DNA of 43,123 nt, taken from IMG/VR virus record IMGVR_UViG_3300032223_000621, positions 1 to 43,123 of that record. One strand, written 5' to 3'. Source of the DNA: a virus. Below are positions 28,805 to 36,080 of the stretch, in pieces; the first letter of the stretch is position 1; each line of letters opens with the position of its first letter. A model generated the notes under the pieces. The model ran no database searches, had not been told where the DNA came from, and saw only the letters and a program-made list of their open reading frames with translations. The position numbers and the translations under genes were made by a program.

Positions 28805-29665
28805 ATGGCATTTGATTATCAGACGTTAAAAAATATCAACACTGATGCTATCATTGATGGCACATTGCTAACTGGTAACTTTGCTGGGCAGACAATCACC
28901 ACAGGTAATATTGCAAACGGTCAAGTTACAGGTAACCAACTAGCCAGCGGTGCAGTTGATCTAGGTAGCGGTACAACAACCGGTACTATGCCTGTAGGCA
29001 AAGGCGGAACAGGTTTAAACTCAGTCGGAGCAGCGAACACAGTTTTACGTTCTAACAGTGGTAACAGCGGTTTTGAATATGCTTATGTTGGTCCAAACCA
29101 AATGCAGGTGTTTACAAGTTCAGGTACTTGGAACAGAGGCTCAGGTACACGTTACATAAGAATTAAGTGTCAAGGTGCAGGTGGCGGTGGTGGTGGCCAC
29201 GGAGAGTCTGGCGCAGCAGGCGGTTACTCAGAGCGTGTGCTCGAAGTAGCAGTCAACGGTATTGCATCTGTATCGGTATATGTAGGTGGTGGTGGTGGTG
29301 GTACATACTACAACAACGCAGGTGGTAATGGAGATTACGCAAGTTTTGGTCCTTACTGTTCAGCAGGTGGTGGTCACGGCGCTATTAGACAAAACAATCA
29401 CTCAGGTGGCGTTAGCGGCACTGGATCTGGTGGCGACCTAAACATCCACCAAGGCGGCGGTGGCGCACATCACCACTCATTCGGCCCAGGTGGTACAAGC
29501 CACTTTGGCGGTCCTGCTCCAAGCGGACACCCACAAGGCGGCAATTTCACACACAATCATCAAGGACACTCGGCACCAGGAACAGGTGGTACTGGCGGAT
29601 ACTTCCACGGTCACCGTGGTGCAGACGGTCGTCCGGGAATTGTAGTAATCGAAGAATATAGATAA
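28805..29665 (+). CDS. Glycine-rich fibre-tip (adhesin-like) protein, copy 3 of 3
   Basis: This protein has 286 residues. The N-terminal block is MAFDYQTLKNINTDAIIDGT and the PVGKGGTGLNSVG element lies near 64-76. The globular part has MQVFTSSGTWNRGSGTRYIR, the glycine region GAGGGGGGHGESGAAGGYSE, YVGGGGGGTYYNNAGGNGDY, the His-rich section SGHPQGGNFTHNHQGHSAPG, and the end GHRGADGRPGIVVIEEYR. It contains an additional His cluster AHHHSF just before the conserved HPQGG. It lies 15 bases after copy 2 with AGGAATAAAAA before the ATG. Like its sisters it fits a fibre-tip adhesin. Why three are kept is unknown: they may form a hetero-trimer, be mounted on alternative fibres, or serve host-range variation. 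Confidence 0.72.
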   Translation: MAFDYQTLKNINTDAIIDGTLLTGNFAGQTITTGNIANGQVTGNQLASGAVDLGSGTTTGTMPVGKGGTGLNSVGAANTVLRSNSGNSGFEYAYVGPNQMQVFTSSGTWNRGSGTRYIRIKCQGAGGGGGGHGESGAAGGYSERVLEVAVNGIASVSVYVGGGGGGTYYNNAGGNGDYASFGPYCSAGGGHGAIRQNNHSGGVSGTGSGGDLNIHQGGGGAHHHSFGPGGTSHFGGPAPSGHPQGGNFTHNHQGHSAPGTGGTGGYFHGHRGADGRPGIVVIEEYR

Positions 29666-29672
29666 ATCGGAG

Positions 29673-29680
29673 TATAAATA
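29673..29680 (+). promoter_or_regulatory. T4-type late promoter (TATAAATA), very close to a start codon
   Basis: This is a perfect TATAAATA only 5 bases before the ATG at 29686. In T4 the late start site lies a few bases downstream of this element, so initiation here would give a nearly leaderless mRNA lacking the upstream GGAG (29669-29672). It may be a genuine promoter, or an AT-rich spacer in which GGAG serves the read-through transcript. Confidence 0.4.
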
Positions 29681-29685
29681 ACATT

Positions 29686-30357
29686 ATGAAAAAAGCACTA
29701 GTATCATATCAAGGATATGTCGGAAGAATCGTAGATCCAGGTGAAGAAGGCCCGTTATACGAAGGTCCAGACGCTACGTTTACGTGGGTTGATGCTCCGG
29801 ATAACGTCCAATTAGACTGGACATTAGAATACAGTCCACAGCAAGGCATCTGCGTTTGGGTAGAGCGTGAAGGTCCATATACAGATAACTCCGTTGCTAG
29901 AAAAGTAGCCTACGGGGAACCAGGCGCACAGCTAGGAATGATCTTTGATGCTATCAAAGAAAATGGAGTGTTAGACACTAACAGCGACTGGTATCAACAT
30001 CAGTTGTTGGTTAAATCAATGATTCCTAAACCAGATCCACAACCAGCTCCTTCTAGTTTGGAAGAATATCTAGCAGAACAACAAAACAGAGAGCCACATC
30101 CAGATAAGCCTTGTATTTCACAGTCTATCGAAATGCAGGCCTGGAAACGCTATCCAGGGTGGAAGGGCTATGTTGCTGACAAACTACCAGTTCCAGGTAA
30201 CGCCTGTGTTGGTGAAGACGGCTTTGTCTACAACAAAGAAACTGGCGAGAAATTAGAGTTAGCCAGCGCATACGGCATTGTTTCTGAAACAGCGTTAGAC
30301 GGTACAATTACTTGGTATGGTCCAGACGAAATGCCTGTTCCAAAAAAATCAGCCTAA
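29686..30357 (+). CDS. Conserved phage protein of unknown function at the end of the tail-fibre operon
   Basis: This protein has 223 residues. The N-terminus MKKALVSYQGYVGRIVDPGE, with FTWVDAPDNVQLDWTLEYS near 31-50, has the 'alternate strand, VDPG, F.WVD.PD' layout of many short proteins next to phage fibre genes. It continues with GICVWVEREGPYTDNSVARK, VAYGEPGAQLGMIFDAIKEN, a Pro-rich linker (PKPDPQPAPSSLEEYLAEQQ), and a C-terminal part with WKRYPGWKGYVADKLPVPGN and DGFVYNKETGEKLELAS. It is the last gene before the intrinsic terminator at 30371. By position it could be a fibre-assembly or tip-associated protein, as gp38/Tfa proteins are in other phages, but no diagnostic motif was recognised. 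It could equally be a structural subunit. Confidence 0.55.
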   Translation: MKKALVSYQGYVGRIVDPGEEGPLYEGPDATFTWVDAPDNVQLDWTLEYSPQQGICVWVEREGPYTDNSVARKVAYGEPGAQLGMIFDAIKENGVLDTNSDWYQHQLLVKSMIPKPDPQPAPSSLEEYLAEQQNREPHPDKPCISQSIEMQAWKRYPGWKGYVADKLPVPGNACVGEDGFVYNKETGEKLELASAYGIVSETALDGTITWYGPDEMPVPKKSA

Positions 30358-30370
30358 TAGCTAACACATA

Positions 30371-30400
30371 GAAAAGGCGGTGCTTGCCGCCTTTTTTCTT
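30371..30400 (+). terminator. Intrinsic (Rho-independent) terminator
   Basis: GAAAAGGCGG-TGCTTG-CCGCCTTTTTTC forms a 9-10-bp stem with a short loop followed by a T-run. It is the only strong intrinsic terminator seen in the window. It lies 13 bases after the stop at 30357 and separates the structural operon from the enzyme operon. Confidence 0.88.
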
Positions 30401-30416
30401 GACCATTTTTTTCTGT

Positions 30417-30424
30417 TATAAATA
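30417..30424 (+). promoter_or_regulatory. T4-type late promoter (TATAAATA) of the halogenase/oxygenase operon
   Basis: A perfect TATAAATA follows the terminator directly and lies 27 bases upstream of the first halogenase ATG at 30452, which has its own ribosome-binding site (AAAGGA). This spacing is normal for a T4 late promoter. It implies that the enzyme operon is transcribed late, together with the virion genes, and not as an early metabolic takeover operon. Confidence 0.75.
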
Positions 30425-30451
30425 AACTGGCACTATAATCAAAGGATACCT

Positions 30452-32071
30452 ATGCAAGTCAAAACTGTTAAAATTATTGGTGGAGGATCTTCGGGCTGGA
30501 TGACCGCTGCCGCGCTTTCCAAACTATGCCCACATTTAGACATTACCTTAGTTGAATCACAGAAAATCGGAACCGTGGGTGTAGGAGAAAGTACACTAGG
30601 TCACATCAACAAATACCTAAATATGTTAGGACTTAAAGATGAAGACTGGATGCCAGCTTGTAATGCTACCTACAAGAACTCAATTCGTTTTACAAACTTC
30701 CGAGACAATGACGGAACCTTCTTTGAATATCCTTTCAGTGCAGGATTAGATTTCACAGATAAGCCTTCGGGTTCAAATGCCTGGGCAGAATTAGCAACAC
30801 TATATCCAGATGAATATGGTCCAAGTCAGTTCGCAGAAATGTATTGTGCGGCAAACACATTCCTGGCTTTGTACAATAGACAAACTAGAGATGAAAAGAA
30901 ACTCTTAAGAAACTATGACTTTAGATGGGACACTGCCTATCATATGGATGCAGGGTTATTTGGACAATATCTAAAAGAAAAAATCGCAATTCCAAACGGA
31001 GTCAAACACGTTATCGGTGAAGTACATTCATTCCTTAAAGATAAACTCGGTAATATTACAACCATCTTGATGGATGATCTTAAAACTCAAATCACAGCAG
31101 ACCTTTGGATTGACTGTACAGGTTTTAGATCAGTGCTGTTAGAAGGTTGGATGGGCGCACAGTTTATGCCTTTCGACAAATATCTTGCCAACGACCGTGC
31201 TTGGGCTTGTCGTATCCCCTACGAAGATCGTGAAAAAGAAATGCACAACGTCACTGACTGCCACGCATTAGGTAACGGTTGGTCTTGGAACATTCCACTA
31301 TGGAATCGTATCGGCACAGGCTATTGCTATTCATCTAGATTTACCACAGACGAAGAAGCCAAGCGTGAGTTTAGAAATCATCTAGCAACCACAGGCAGTA
31401 AAGAACGTGCAGAAAATGCAGAGATGTTTCAGATTCAAATCCGTCACGGTATTCGTAGACGTGCTTGGTTAGGTAACGTAGTTGGGGTTGGTTTAAGCTA
31501 CGGATTCGTAGAGCCATTGGAATCAACTGGCTTGCTAACCACACACGAGAATATTACAAAACTAGTTGAAGTTCTAAATCGCCGTGAAGGTTATATCACA
31601 CGTTCAGAGCGCGAAGGGTTTAATTTTGCTGTACAACACGATGTATTGAGATTCCGTGATTTTGTATCACAACACTATGCGTTATCACGCAGAACAGACA
31701 CTCCATATTGGAGATGGTGTACTCAGATCAACGAGTATCAACCAGAGCAAATGGGCGACTATATGTTGCTACAAGCACAGTATCCTAACCTAATGGGCAA
31801 TATCGCTTCAAACGCTACATATCCTGCAGAATATGTTGGTAATATGTTTATTGCTGCTGGTATGGGTGTTAAATCTATTTCAACTCCTGAGTTAATCTAC
31901 TTCAATGGTTCACGTCAAGAGATTGCTAGAAAGCAAGAAGAAATTGGCTACACTAAACGTAGATTCGAAGAGTACCGTGAGTTTGTAGTTGAACACGTAA
32001 AAACACTACCAACTCACTACGAATTCTTAAAGAATGAAATCTACGGCGGGAAAGACGACTACGCTCTATGA
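30452..32071 (+). CDS. Flavin-dependent tryptophan halogenase-like enzyme, copy 1
   Basis: This 539-residue protein fits the FADH2-dependent tryptophan halogenase family (PrnA/RebH type), which makes HOCl from FADH2, O2 and chloride (or bromide) and delivers it to an aromatic substrate through a lysine. Visible motifs: FAD-binding GGGSSGW at 10-16; GESTLGH at 45-51; NATYKNSIRF with the candidate catalytic Lys75 (equivalent of PrnA Lys79); WIDCTGFRS near 219-227; the family signature WSWNIP at 277-282; and GFVEPLESTG at 351-360, with Glu357 in the place of the catalytic glutamate. Length is close to that of bacterial enzymes. It is the first gene after the late promoter, and its stop overlaps the next start (ATGA). 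Substrate is unknown: free tryptophan, a peptide or another aromatic. A flavin reductase partner, needed by such enzymes, is not encoded in the window. Confidence 0.88.
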   Translation: MQVKTVKIIGGGSSGWMTAAALSKLCPHLDITLVESQKIGTVGVGESTLGHINKYLNMLGLKDEDWMPACNATYKNSIRFTNFRDNDGTFFEYPFSAGLDFTDKPSGSNAWAELATLYPDEYGPSQFAEMYCAANTFLALYNRQTRDEKKLLRNYDFRWDTAYHMDAGLFGQYLKEKIAIPNGVKHVIGEVHSFLKDKLGNITTILMDDLKTQITADLWIDCTGFRSVLLEGWMGAQFMPFDKYLANDRAWACRIPYEDREKEMHNVTDCHALGNGWSWNIPLWNRIGTGYCYSSRFTTDEEAKREFRNHLATTGSKERAENAEMFQIQIRHGIRRRAWLGNVVGVGLSYGFVEPLESTGLLTTHENITKLVEVLNRREGYITRSEREGFNFAVQHDVLRFRDFVSQHYALSRRTDTPYWRWCTQINEYQPEQMGDYMLLQAQYPNLMGNIASNATYPAEYVGNMFIAAGMGVKSISTPELIYFNGSRQEIARKQEEIGYTKRRFEEYREFVVEHVKTLPTHYEFLKNEIYGGKDDYAL

Positions 32072-33687
32072 AAGTTAAAACCGTTACCATAATAGGGGGC
32101 GGTAGTTCTGGTTGGATGGCAGCCGCAGCCTTGGCCAAGCTCTGCCCAAACATTGAGTTGACTGTGGTCGAATCGCCTGATATTAAAACTGTAGGTGTCG
32201 GCGAAAGCACTCTAGGACATATCACAAAGTTTTTAGATCTACTAGGGCTAGAAGACAAAGACTGGATGGCAGAGTGTAATGCTACCTATAAAAACTCTAT
32301 TCGCTTTACAAACTTTAGAGAAAACGATGGCAGTAGTTTTCAATATCCATTTAGTCTAGGCTTTGATTACACAGACAAACCCACAGGAATCAACACCTGG
32401 AGTGAACTTGCAGCAGTATATCCCGATGAATTTCCTCCTGAAACCTTCGCAGAATTCTATGCCACTGCTAATACATTCATAGCAAATAAAAATAAACAAA
32501 CGAAAAATACAAACAGACAATTACGTCATTTTAATTTTAAATGGGATACGGCTTACCACGTTGATGCTCAGTTGTTTGGCCAATATTTAAAAGATAAAAT
32601 CGCAATACCTCACGGTACTAAGCATATTTTCGGCGAAGTTGCTTCCTATTCTAAAACAGACAAAGGATATATTGATAAAATATTTCTTATGGATGGAACA
32701 GCATTGGAATCCGATCTGTGGATCGACTGCACTGGATTTAAGTCAATGATACTGGAAGGATGGATGGGGTCAAAATTTGTTAGTTTTGACACACATTTAT
32801 TCAACGATTCTGCCTGGGCTTGTAGAATTCCCTATGAAGATAGAGAAACAGAAATGCACAACTTTACCGATTGTCACGCACTAGGCAATGGCTGGGTCTG
32901 GCATATTCCTTTATGGAATCGTATTGGCACTGGGTATGTCTACAGTAGTAAATTTACATCTAAAGAAGCAGCAAAACAAGAATTTATCAATCATTTAGCC
33001 AGTACTGGCAGCAAAGAACGTGCAGAATCTGCAGAGATGTTTCACGTAGATATGCGACACGGCCACAGAGAAAATGCTTGGGTAAAGAATGTAGTTGGGG
33101 TTGGTCTGAGCTACGGCTTTGTCGAACCATTAGAGTCTACAGGTCTACTTACTACTCACGAAAACATCACAAAGCTAGTTGAAGTATTGAACAGACGTAA
33201 CGGTTTTGTGTCGAATACAGAAAGAGAAGGTTTTAATTTCGCAGTAGAAAATGAAGTTATTAAATTCAGAGATTTTGTATCACAACACTATGCTCTGTCA
33301 ATGCGTGACGATACTCCTTACTGGGAATACTGTACAGAATATCATAACTATTGTCCAGATCTTAGAAGTGAATATCGCTTGGCTAATGCCCAATATTACA
33401 CACTCATAGGAAACATAACTCTAAATAGAACATACGATCCTGGTTTTGTAGCAGGATTGTTTATCGCAGCAGGAATGGGAGTTAAACCAATTTCAACTAA
33501 AGAAATTGCGTTACACACAGGCGGCAGCGGCATAGGAATAATGACAAGGATTGAAGAATTAGACTATGCCAAACGTAGGTTTGAAGAGTATAGAGAGTAT
33601 GTTTCTGATGTTGTCGATAAGTTGCCTAGCCACTACGAATTCTTAAAAAATGAAATCTACGACGGTAAAGATGACTACGCTTTGTAA
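32068..33687 (+). CDS. Flavin-dependent tryptophan halogenase-like enzyme, copy 2
   Basis: This is a second 539-residue halogenase, paralogous to copy 1 along its whole length. Of the first 60 residues 44 are identical by direct count, and both end in KNEIY-x-GKDDYAL. The key residues are kept: GGGSSGW (10-16), GESTLGH (45-51), Lys75 in NATYKNSIRF, WVWHIP (277-282) and GFVEPLESTG. Differences cluster in surface segments and in the stretch after residue 480 (HTGGSGIGIMTRIEELDYAK versus FNGSRQEIARKQEEIGYTKR), which suggests a changed substrate and not decay. Translation is coupled to copy 1 by ATGA. A heterodimer or two sequential halogenations are both possible; sequence alone does not decide. 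Confidence 0.88.
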   Translation: MKVKTVTIIGGGSSGWMAAAALAKLCPNIELTVVESPDIKTVGVGESTLGHITKFLDLLGLEDKDWMAECNATYKNSIRFTNFRENDGSSFQYPFSLGFDYTDKPTGINTWSELAAVYPDEFPPETFAEFYATANTFIANKNKQTKNTNRQLRHFNFKWDTAYHVDAQLFGQYLKDKIAIPHGTKHIFGEVASYSKTDKGYIDKIFLMDGTALESDLWIDCTGFKSMILEGWMGSKFVSFDTHLFNDSAWACRIPYEDRETEMHNFTDCHALGNGWVWHIPLWNRIGTGYVYSSKFTSKEAAKQEFINHLASTGSKERAESAEMFHVDMRHGHRENAWVKNVVGVGLSYGFVEPLESTGLLTTHENITKLVEVLNRRNGFVSNTEREGFNFAVENEVIKFRDFVSQHYALSMRDDTPYWEYCTEYHNYCPDLRSEYRLANAQYYTLIGNITLNRTYDPGFVAGLFIAAGMGVKPISTKEIALHTGGSGIGIMTRIEELDYAKRRFEEYREYVSDVVDKLPSHYEFLKNEIYDGKDDYAL

Positions 33688-34453
33688 AAAACTTTTTGGA
33701 AAATGGTTTAAGAAAAAATCTTTTATAAGATTTTATTCTCTTGAGCCCGGCGTACTAGACCTATTCCCAATAACAAAATCATCAGCAATCAAACGCCCAT
33801 TTGTAGACTTACCAGAGTACTCAGACATTCCTTCAACTAAGAATTGTCCTGGTATTAGAAAAATTGTTTCTACAGGGTGGGTAGTACTTGCACCTGCAGA
33901 CTTTATAATAAAAACCACAGGTGACGGAACTACAATGGAATGGATGGAGCCTTGGAGATTTACCAAAGTCAGCGAAGGACGAGATTCTTATGTTAGTTCA
34001 CACGGTCCAGCGCAAACTGAATTGCTAGCAGATAATGAAACATTAAGGACTGTAGTAAAGATAGAAACTCCTTGGAGAGTTGAAACATCAGACGATGTTG
34101 TACTACTACAGATTCCTGTTACCTACAACAACGAACAGAGATTTTACGCTGCAACAGGGATTTTAGATGCAGGCTACGGTCACACTATTAATGTTCAATT
34201 GTTCTGGAAAAATCTCAACGGAGAAACGCTAGTAAGAGCTGGTACTCCGCTTTGCCAACTAATTCCGGTATCACGTCAATCTTTGAGCACATCAAATTAC
34301 GATGTAACTATTGACGAAGCTACCGAAATTGACAAGAAAAAAGAGCGAGAATTTAACTACGCATCAAATTGTGTAGTATTATCGCAGGATTCTCTAGCAT
34401 CAAGATTAACACGCACACTCACAATTCTAAATAAGTACAAACAACGAGGATAA
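33671..34453 (+). CDS. DUF6065-like protein of unknown function
   Basis: This protein has 260 residues from the ATG at 33671, which overlaps the halogenase end by 17 bases. An earlier ATG at 33650 lacks any ribosome-binding site, and its extra residues lie over the conserved halogenase C-terminus. A basic N-terminus (CKKLFGKWFKKKS) is followed by FYSLEPGVLDLFPI, CPGIRKIVSTGWVVLAPADF, EWMEPWRFTKVSEGRDS, IETPWRVETSDDVVLLQIPV, then YAATGILDAGYG, NVQLFWKN and GTPLCQLIPVSRQS. The order 'FY.L.PG', 'GW....P.DF', 'TPW/PG....P', 'GI.D', 'G.PLCQ.IP' resembles DUF6065 proteins. Recalled examples occur near halogenase or oxygenase genes. The function is unknown. It could be a scaffold or an enzyme acting on the same substrate. 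Confidence 0.6.
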   Translation: MTTLCKKLFGKWFKKKSFIRFYSLEPGVLDLFPITKSSAIKRPFVDLPEYSDIPSTKNCPGIRKIVSTGWVVLAPADFIIKTTGDGTTMEWMEPWRFTKVSEGRDSYVSSHGPAQTELLADNETLRTVVKIETPWRVETSDDVVLLQIPVTYNNEQRFYAATGILDAGYGHTINVQLFWKNLNGETLVRAGTPLCQLIPVSRQSLSTSNYDVTIDEATEIDKKKEREFNYASNCVVLSQDSLASRLTRTLTILNKYKQRG

Positions 34454-34457
34454 TCAA

Positions 34458-34712
34458 ATGGACTATATCACATCACTAAAAGCAACTCTTGCTAAAGTTA
34501 CAGAAGAAAAAGCAAAATTAGACGAAGAGTTGAAAAAGCTCGAAGAAGAATTTGCCAACGTTAAACTAAACCCATACGGAATTACTTCTATCGATTTTAG
34601 TAAACGTCAAGAAATTTCAACTGACTCTATTAAAATGGAAGGCACCATTATGGGAATACAGTTAGCTTTGGATACCTATGACGAGGCTAATGCGAGTGTT
34701 CCAACAGAGTAA
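34458..34712 (+). CDS. Small coiled-coil protein
   Basis: This 84-residue protein has a good ribosome-binding site (GAGGATAATCAA) before ATG. Residues about 7-37 (TLAKVTEEKAKLDEELKKLE and following EEFANV) form a highly charged heptad-like coiled coil. The rest (YGITSIDFSKRQ, MEGTIMGIQLALDTYDEA) looks like a short alpha/beta tail. The gene sits between the DUF6065-like gene and the first oxygenase, and the next gene starts inside it. Such a protein might tether or oligomerise the neighbouring enzymes, but this is speculation. No family was recognised. Confidence 0.6.
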   Translation: MDYITSLKATLAKVTEEKAKLDEELKKLEEEFANVKLNPYGITSIDFSKRQEISTDSIKMEGTIMGIQLALDTYDEANASVPTE

Positions 34713-35280
34713 TGGCGGAGTACATTTATTTCCACCGCTGATATGGAAATTCCAATACGAGTTTGATCTACAAACACTAACGCCTAAGCTAGATCATTTA
34801 TTTTCACTAGTTGAAAAAAATTCTGTATTAGAAGTAGGAGATGCAATTTCAACTGTGTCGGTTGATCAAAACCTTCAACCACACGGTTGGAATGAGCTTG
34901 AGCATTTTCAAATATGGCTAGGCGGTAAGATAGCCGAAATTCGCAGAGCCTATGATTTTGTCATCGGGCATTCAGAAGTCACCCAGTCTTGGTGCAACAG
35001 GCATCGCCGGGGCGGTCAAACCTCAGAGCATACACACAGTTTCGGTACTTTTGTTGCCAGCTGCTATATTAAAGCCCCTTCGATGTCAGGCAACATTGAA
35101 TTTAAAGATCCGCTTGAATATCATAAAAGTTCGTTTCCTATAATTCCAGAATTGTCTTTATACAGACAAGTTGAAGTTAGTACAAATGATGTGTTGATAT
35201 TTCCAGGATGGCTCAAACACAGAGTTCAACCAAGCCAAACAGATGAGGAACGCATAGTAATGACGTTCAATATAAAATGA
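34678..35280 (+). CDS. Fe(II)/2OG oxygenase-like (TIGR02466/2OG-FeII_Oxy_5 type), no. 1
   Basis: This 200-residue protein shows the layout of the putative 2OG-Fe(II) oxygenases of TIGR02466/PF13759 type. It has an N-terminal LFPPLIW, a core EHTHSFGTFVASCYIKAPSM with candidate iron ligands His118/His120, and then VLIFPGWLKHRVQPSQTDEE followed by RIVMTFNIK, with distal His181 and the 2OG-binding Arg192. These enzymes hydroxylate C-H bonds using O2 and 2-oxoglutarate. Recalled members are frequent in cyanophages but their substrates are unknown. Start ATG 34678 has GGA at a 5-base spacing; ATG 34690 is possible. It overlaps the coiled-coil gene by 35 bases and the next gene by ATGA. It is closely related in layout to nos. 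3 and 8. Confidence 0.72.
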   Translation: MTRLMRVFQQSNGGVHLFPPLIWKFQYEFDLQTLTPKLDHLFSLVEKNSVLEVGDAISTVSVDQNLQPHGWNELEHFQIWLGGKIAEIRRAYDFVIGHSEVTQSWCNRHRRGGQTSEHTHSFGTFVASCYIKAPSMSGNIEFKDPLEYHKSSFPIIPELSLYRQVEVSTNDVLIFPGWLKHRVQPSQTDEERIVMTFNIK

Positions 35281-36080
35281 TGGATTTTAAATATTGTAAT
35301 CCAGACGCTAACAGATTTAGAGATGTTATCAAGATTAAAAAACTTGACAATTGGTCTGTTGAATATTTCAAACTCACTGAAGATATTGGCTACTGGATTG
35401 CTGAGCATCCGTTTGAAACAGATGAACAGTTTGAACTTTTTAAAAATGTTATAGCAAGTTTTCCTGTACAGAAAGACAACAGTCATCCTGATAACTTTGA
35501 TCCAAATCCTTTTGATACCATACATTTACCGGACTGGGTATATCAAGATATTTGTTTTTTAATACGTGATTTTTATTTCAAACACGTAACAGATAAAGTA
35601 CAGGAGCCACAAATACACGAGTGGGGTAATCTATATTTTAAAAATAGAACACGACCCATTAGCTGCTGGCGCTATCCACATATCGATTATGTCTACGGTA
35701 TGGTTGCAAATATGTGGTTCACTGATCACGATATAAAAGATAGCTGTACTAAACTATACAAATACCACGGCAAGATGCATAACGATGTCTATGATTTCCA
35801 ACTTGATCTAAACCATCCTATGCGCAAAGAATGGGAAGCAATATCTGTTAAGCCTTTTAGGATGGATAGCTGGATTAATATTCCAGACGACGAGCTAGCA
35901 CGTTGGGGATTTGAACTAGTTGGTTCAGTCCCGACAAAAGAAAAAACTTTGTCTATGTATAAAGCCAATGTCTGCCACACAGCAGTTGTCGGTGATGCCG
36001 TAGATTTTAGATGGAGCCACGCATTTGCTTACAGCCACGAGCAGCCAGTAGATACTTTTTTTAGGGACATATTCAAGTAA
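35277..36080 (+). CDS. Fe(II)/2OG oxygenase-like (DUF6445-like), no. 2
   Basis: This protein has 267 residues. The core WRYPHIDYVYGMVANMWFTD places a classical H-x-D (His135, Asp137) before a strand. KLYKYHGKMHNDVYD follows, and a later His234 (ANVCHTAVVGDAVDFRWSHA) could be the distal ligand, with Arg245 nearby as a 2OG-binding candidate. The order 'PHID..., .NMWF/LYLN, ...Y.YHG..., CH' resembles DUF6445-type proteins, for which a 2OG-Fe(II) oxygenase fold is expected. It is longer than its neighbours because of a helical N-terminal 100 residues. The start overlaps the previous stop and the next gene starts immediately after its TAA. Assignment rests on the H-x-D...H arrangement and context. 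Confidence 0.55.
   Translation: MMDFKYCNPDANRFRDVIKIKKLDNWSVEYFKLTEDIGYWIAEHPFETDEQFELFKNVIASFPVQKDNSHPDNFDPNPFDTIHLPDWVYQDICFLIRDFYFKHVTDKVQEPQIHEWGNLYFKNRTRPISCWRYPHIDYVYGMVANMWFTDHDIKDSCTKLYKYHGKMHNDVYDFQLDLNHPMRKEWEAISVKPFRMDSWINIPDDELARWGFELVGSVPTKEKTLSMYKANVCHTAVVGDAVDFRWSHAFAYSHEQPVDTFFRDIFK

Larger units (their letters stand above)
27067..29665 (+). repeat. Three tandem adhesin paralogues sharing DNA blocks
   Basis: The three genes share the 5' region (MAFDYQTLK), the GGGGGGTYY block, the HPQGG...HxHQGHSAPGTGG block and the 3' GHRG-x-DGRPG block. Between them lie divergent loops. Copies 2 and 3 share an exact DNA stretch of about 29 bases beginning at 28391 and about 29270. Such blocks could support homologous exchange of receptor-binding loops. 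Confidence 0.65.

Noticed and set aside
27067-29665. Diversity-generating retroelement target (variable repeat) in the adhesin trio
   Set aside because: No reverse transcriptase or template repeat is visible in the window. Variation looks like duplication and recombination.
29661-29667. GATAAATC as an additional late promoter
   Set aside because: The last base deviates from ATAAATA, and a perfect element follows 6 bases later.
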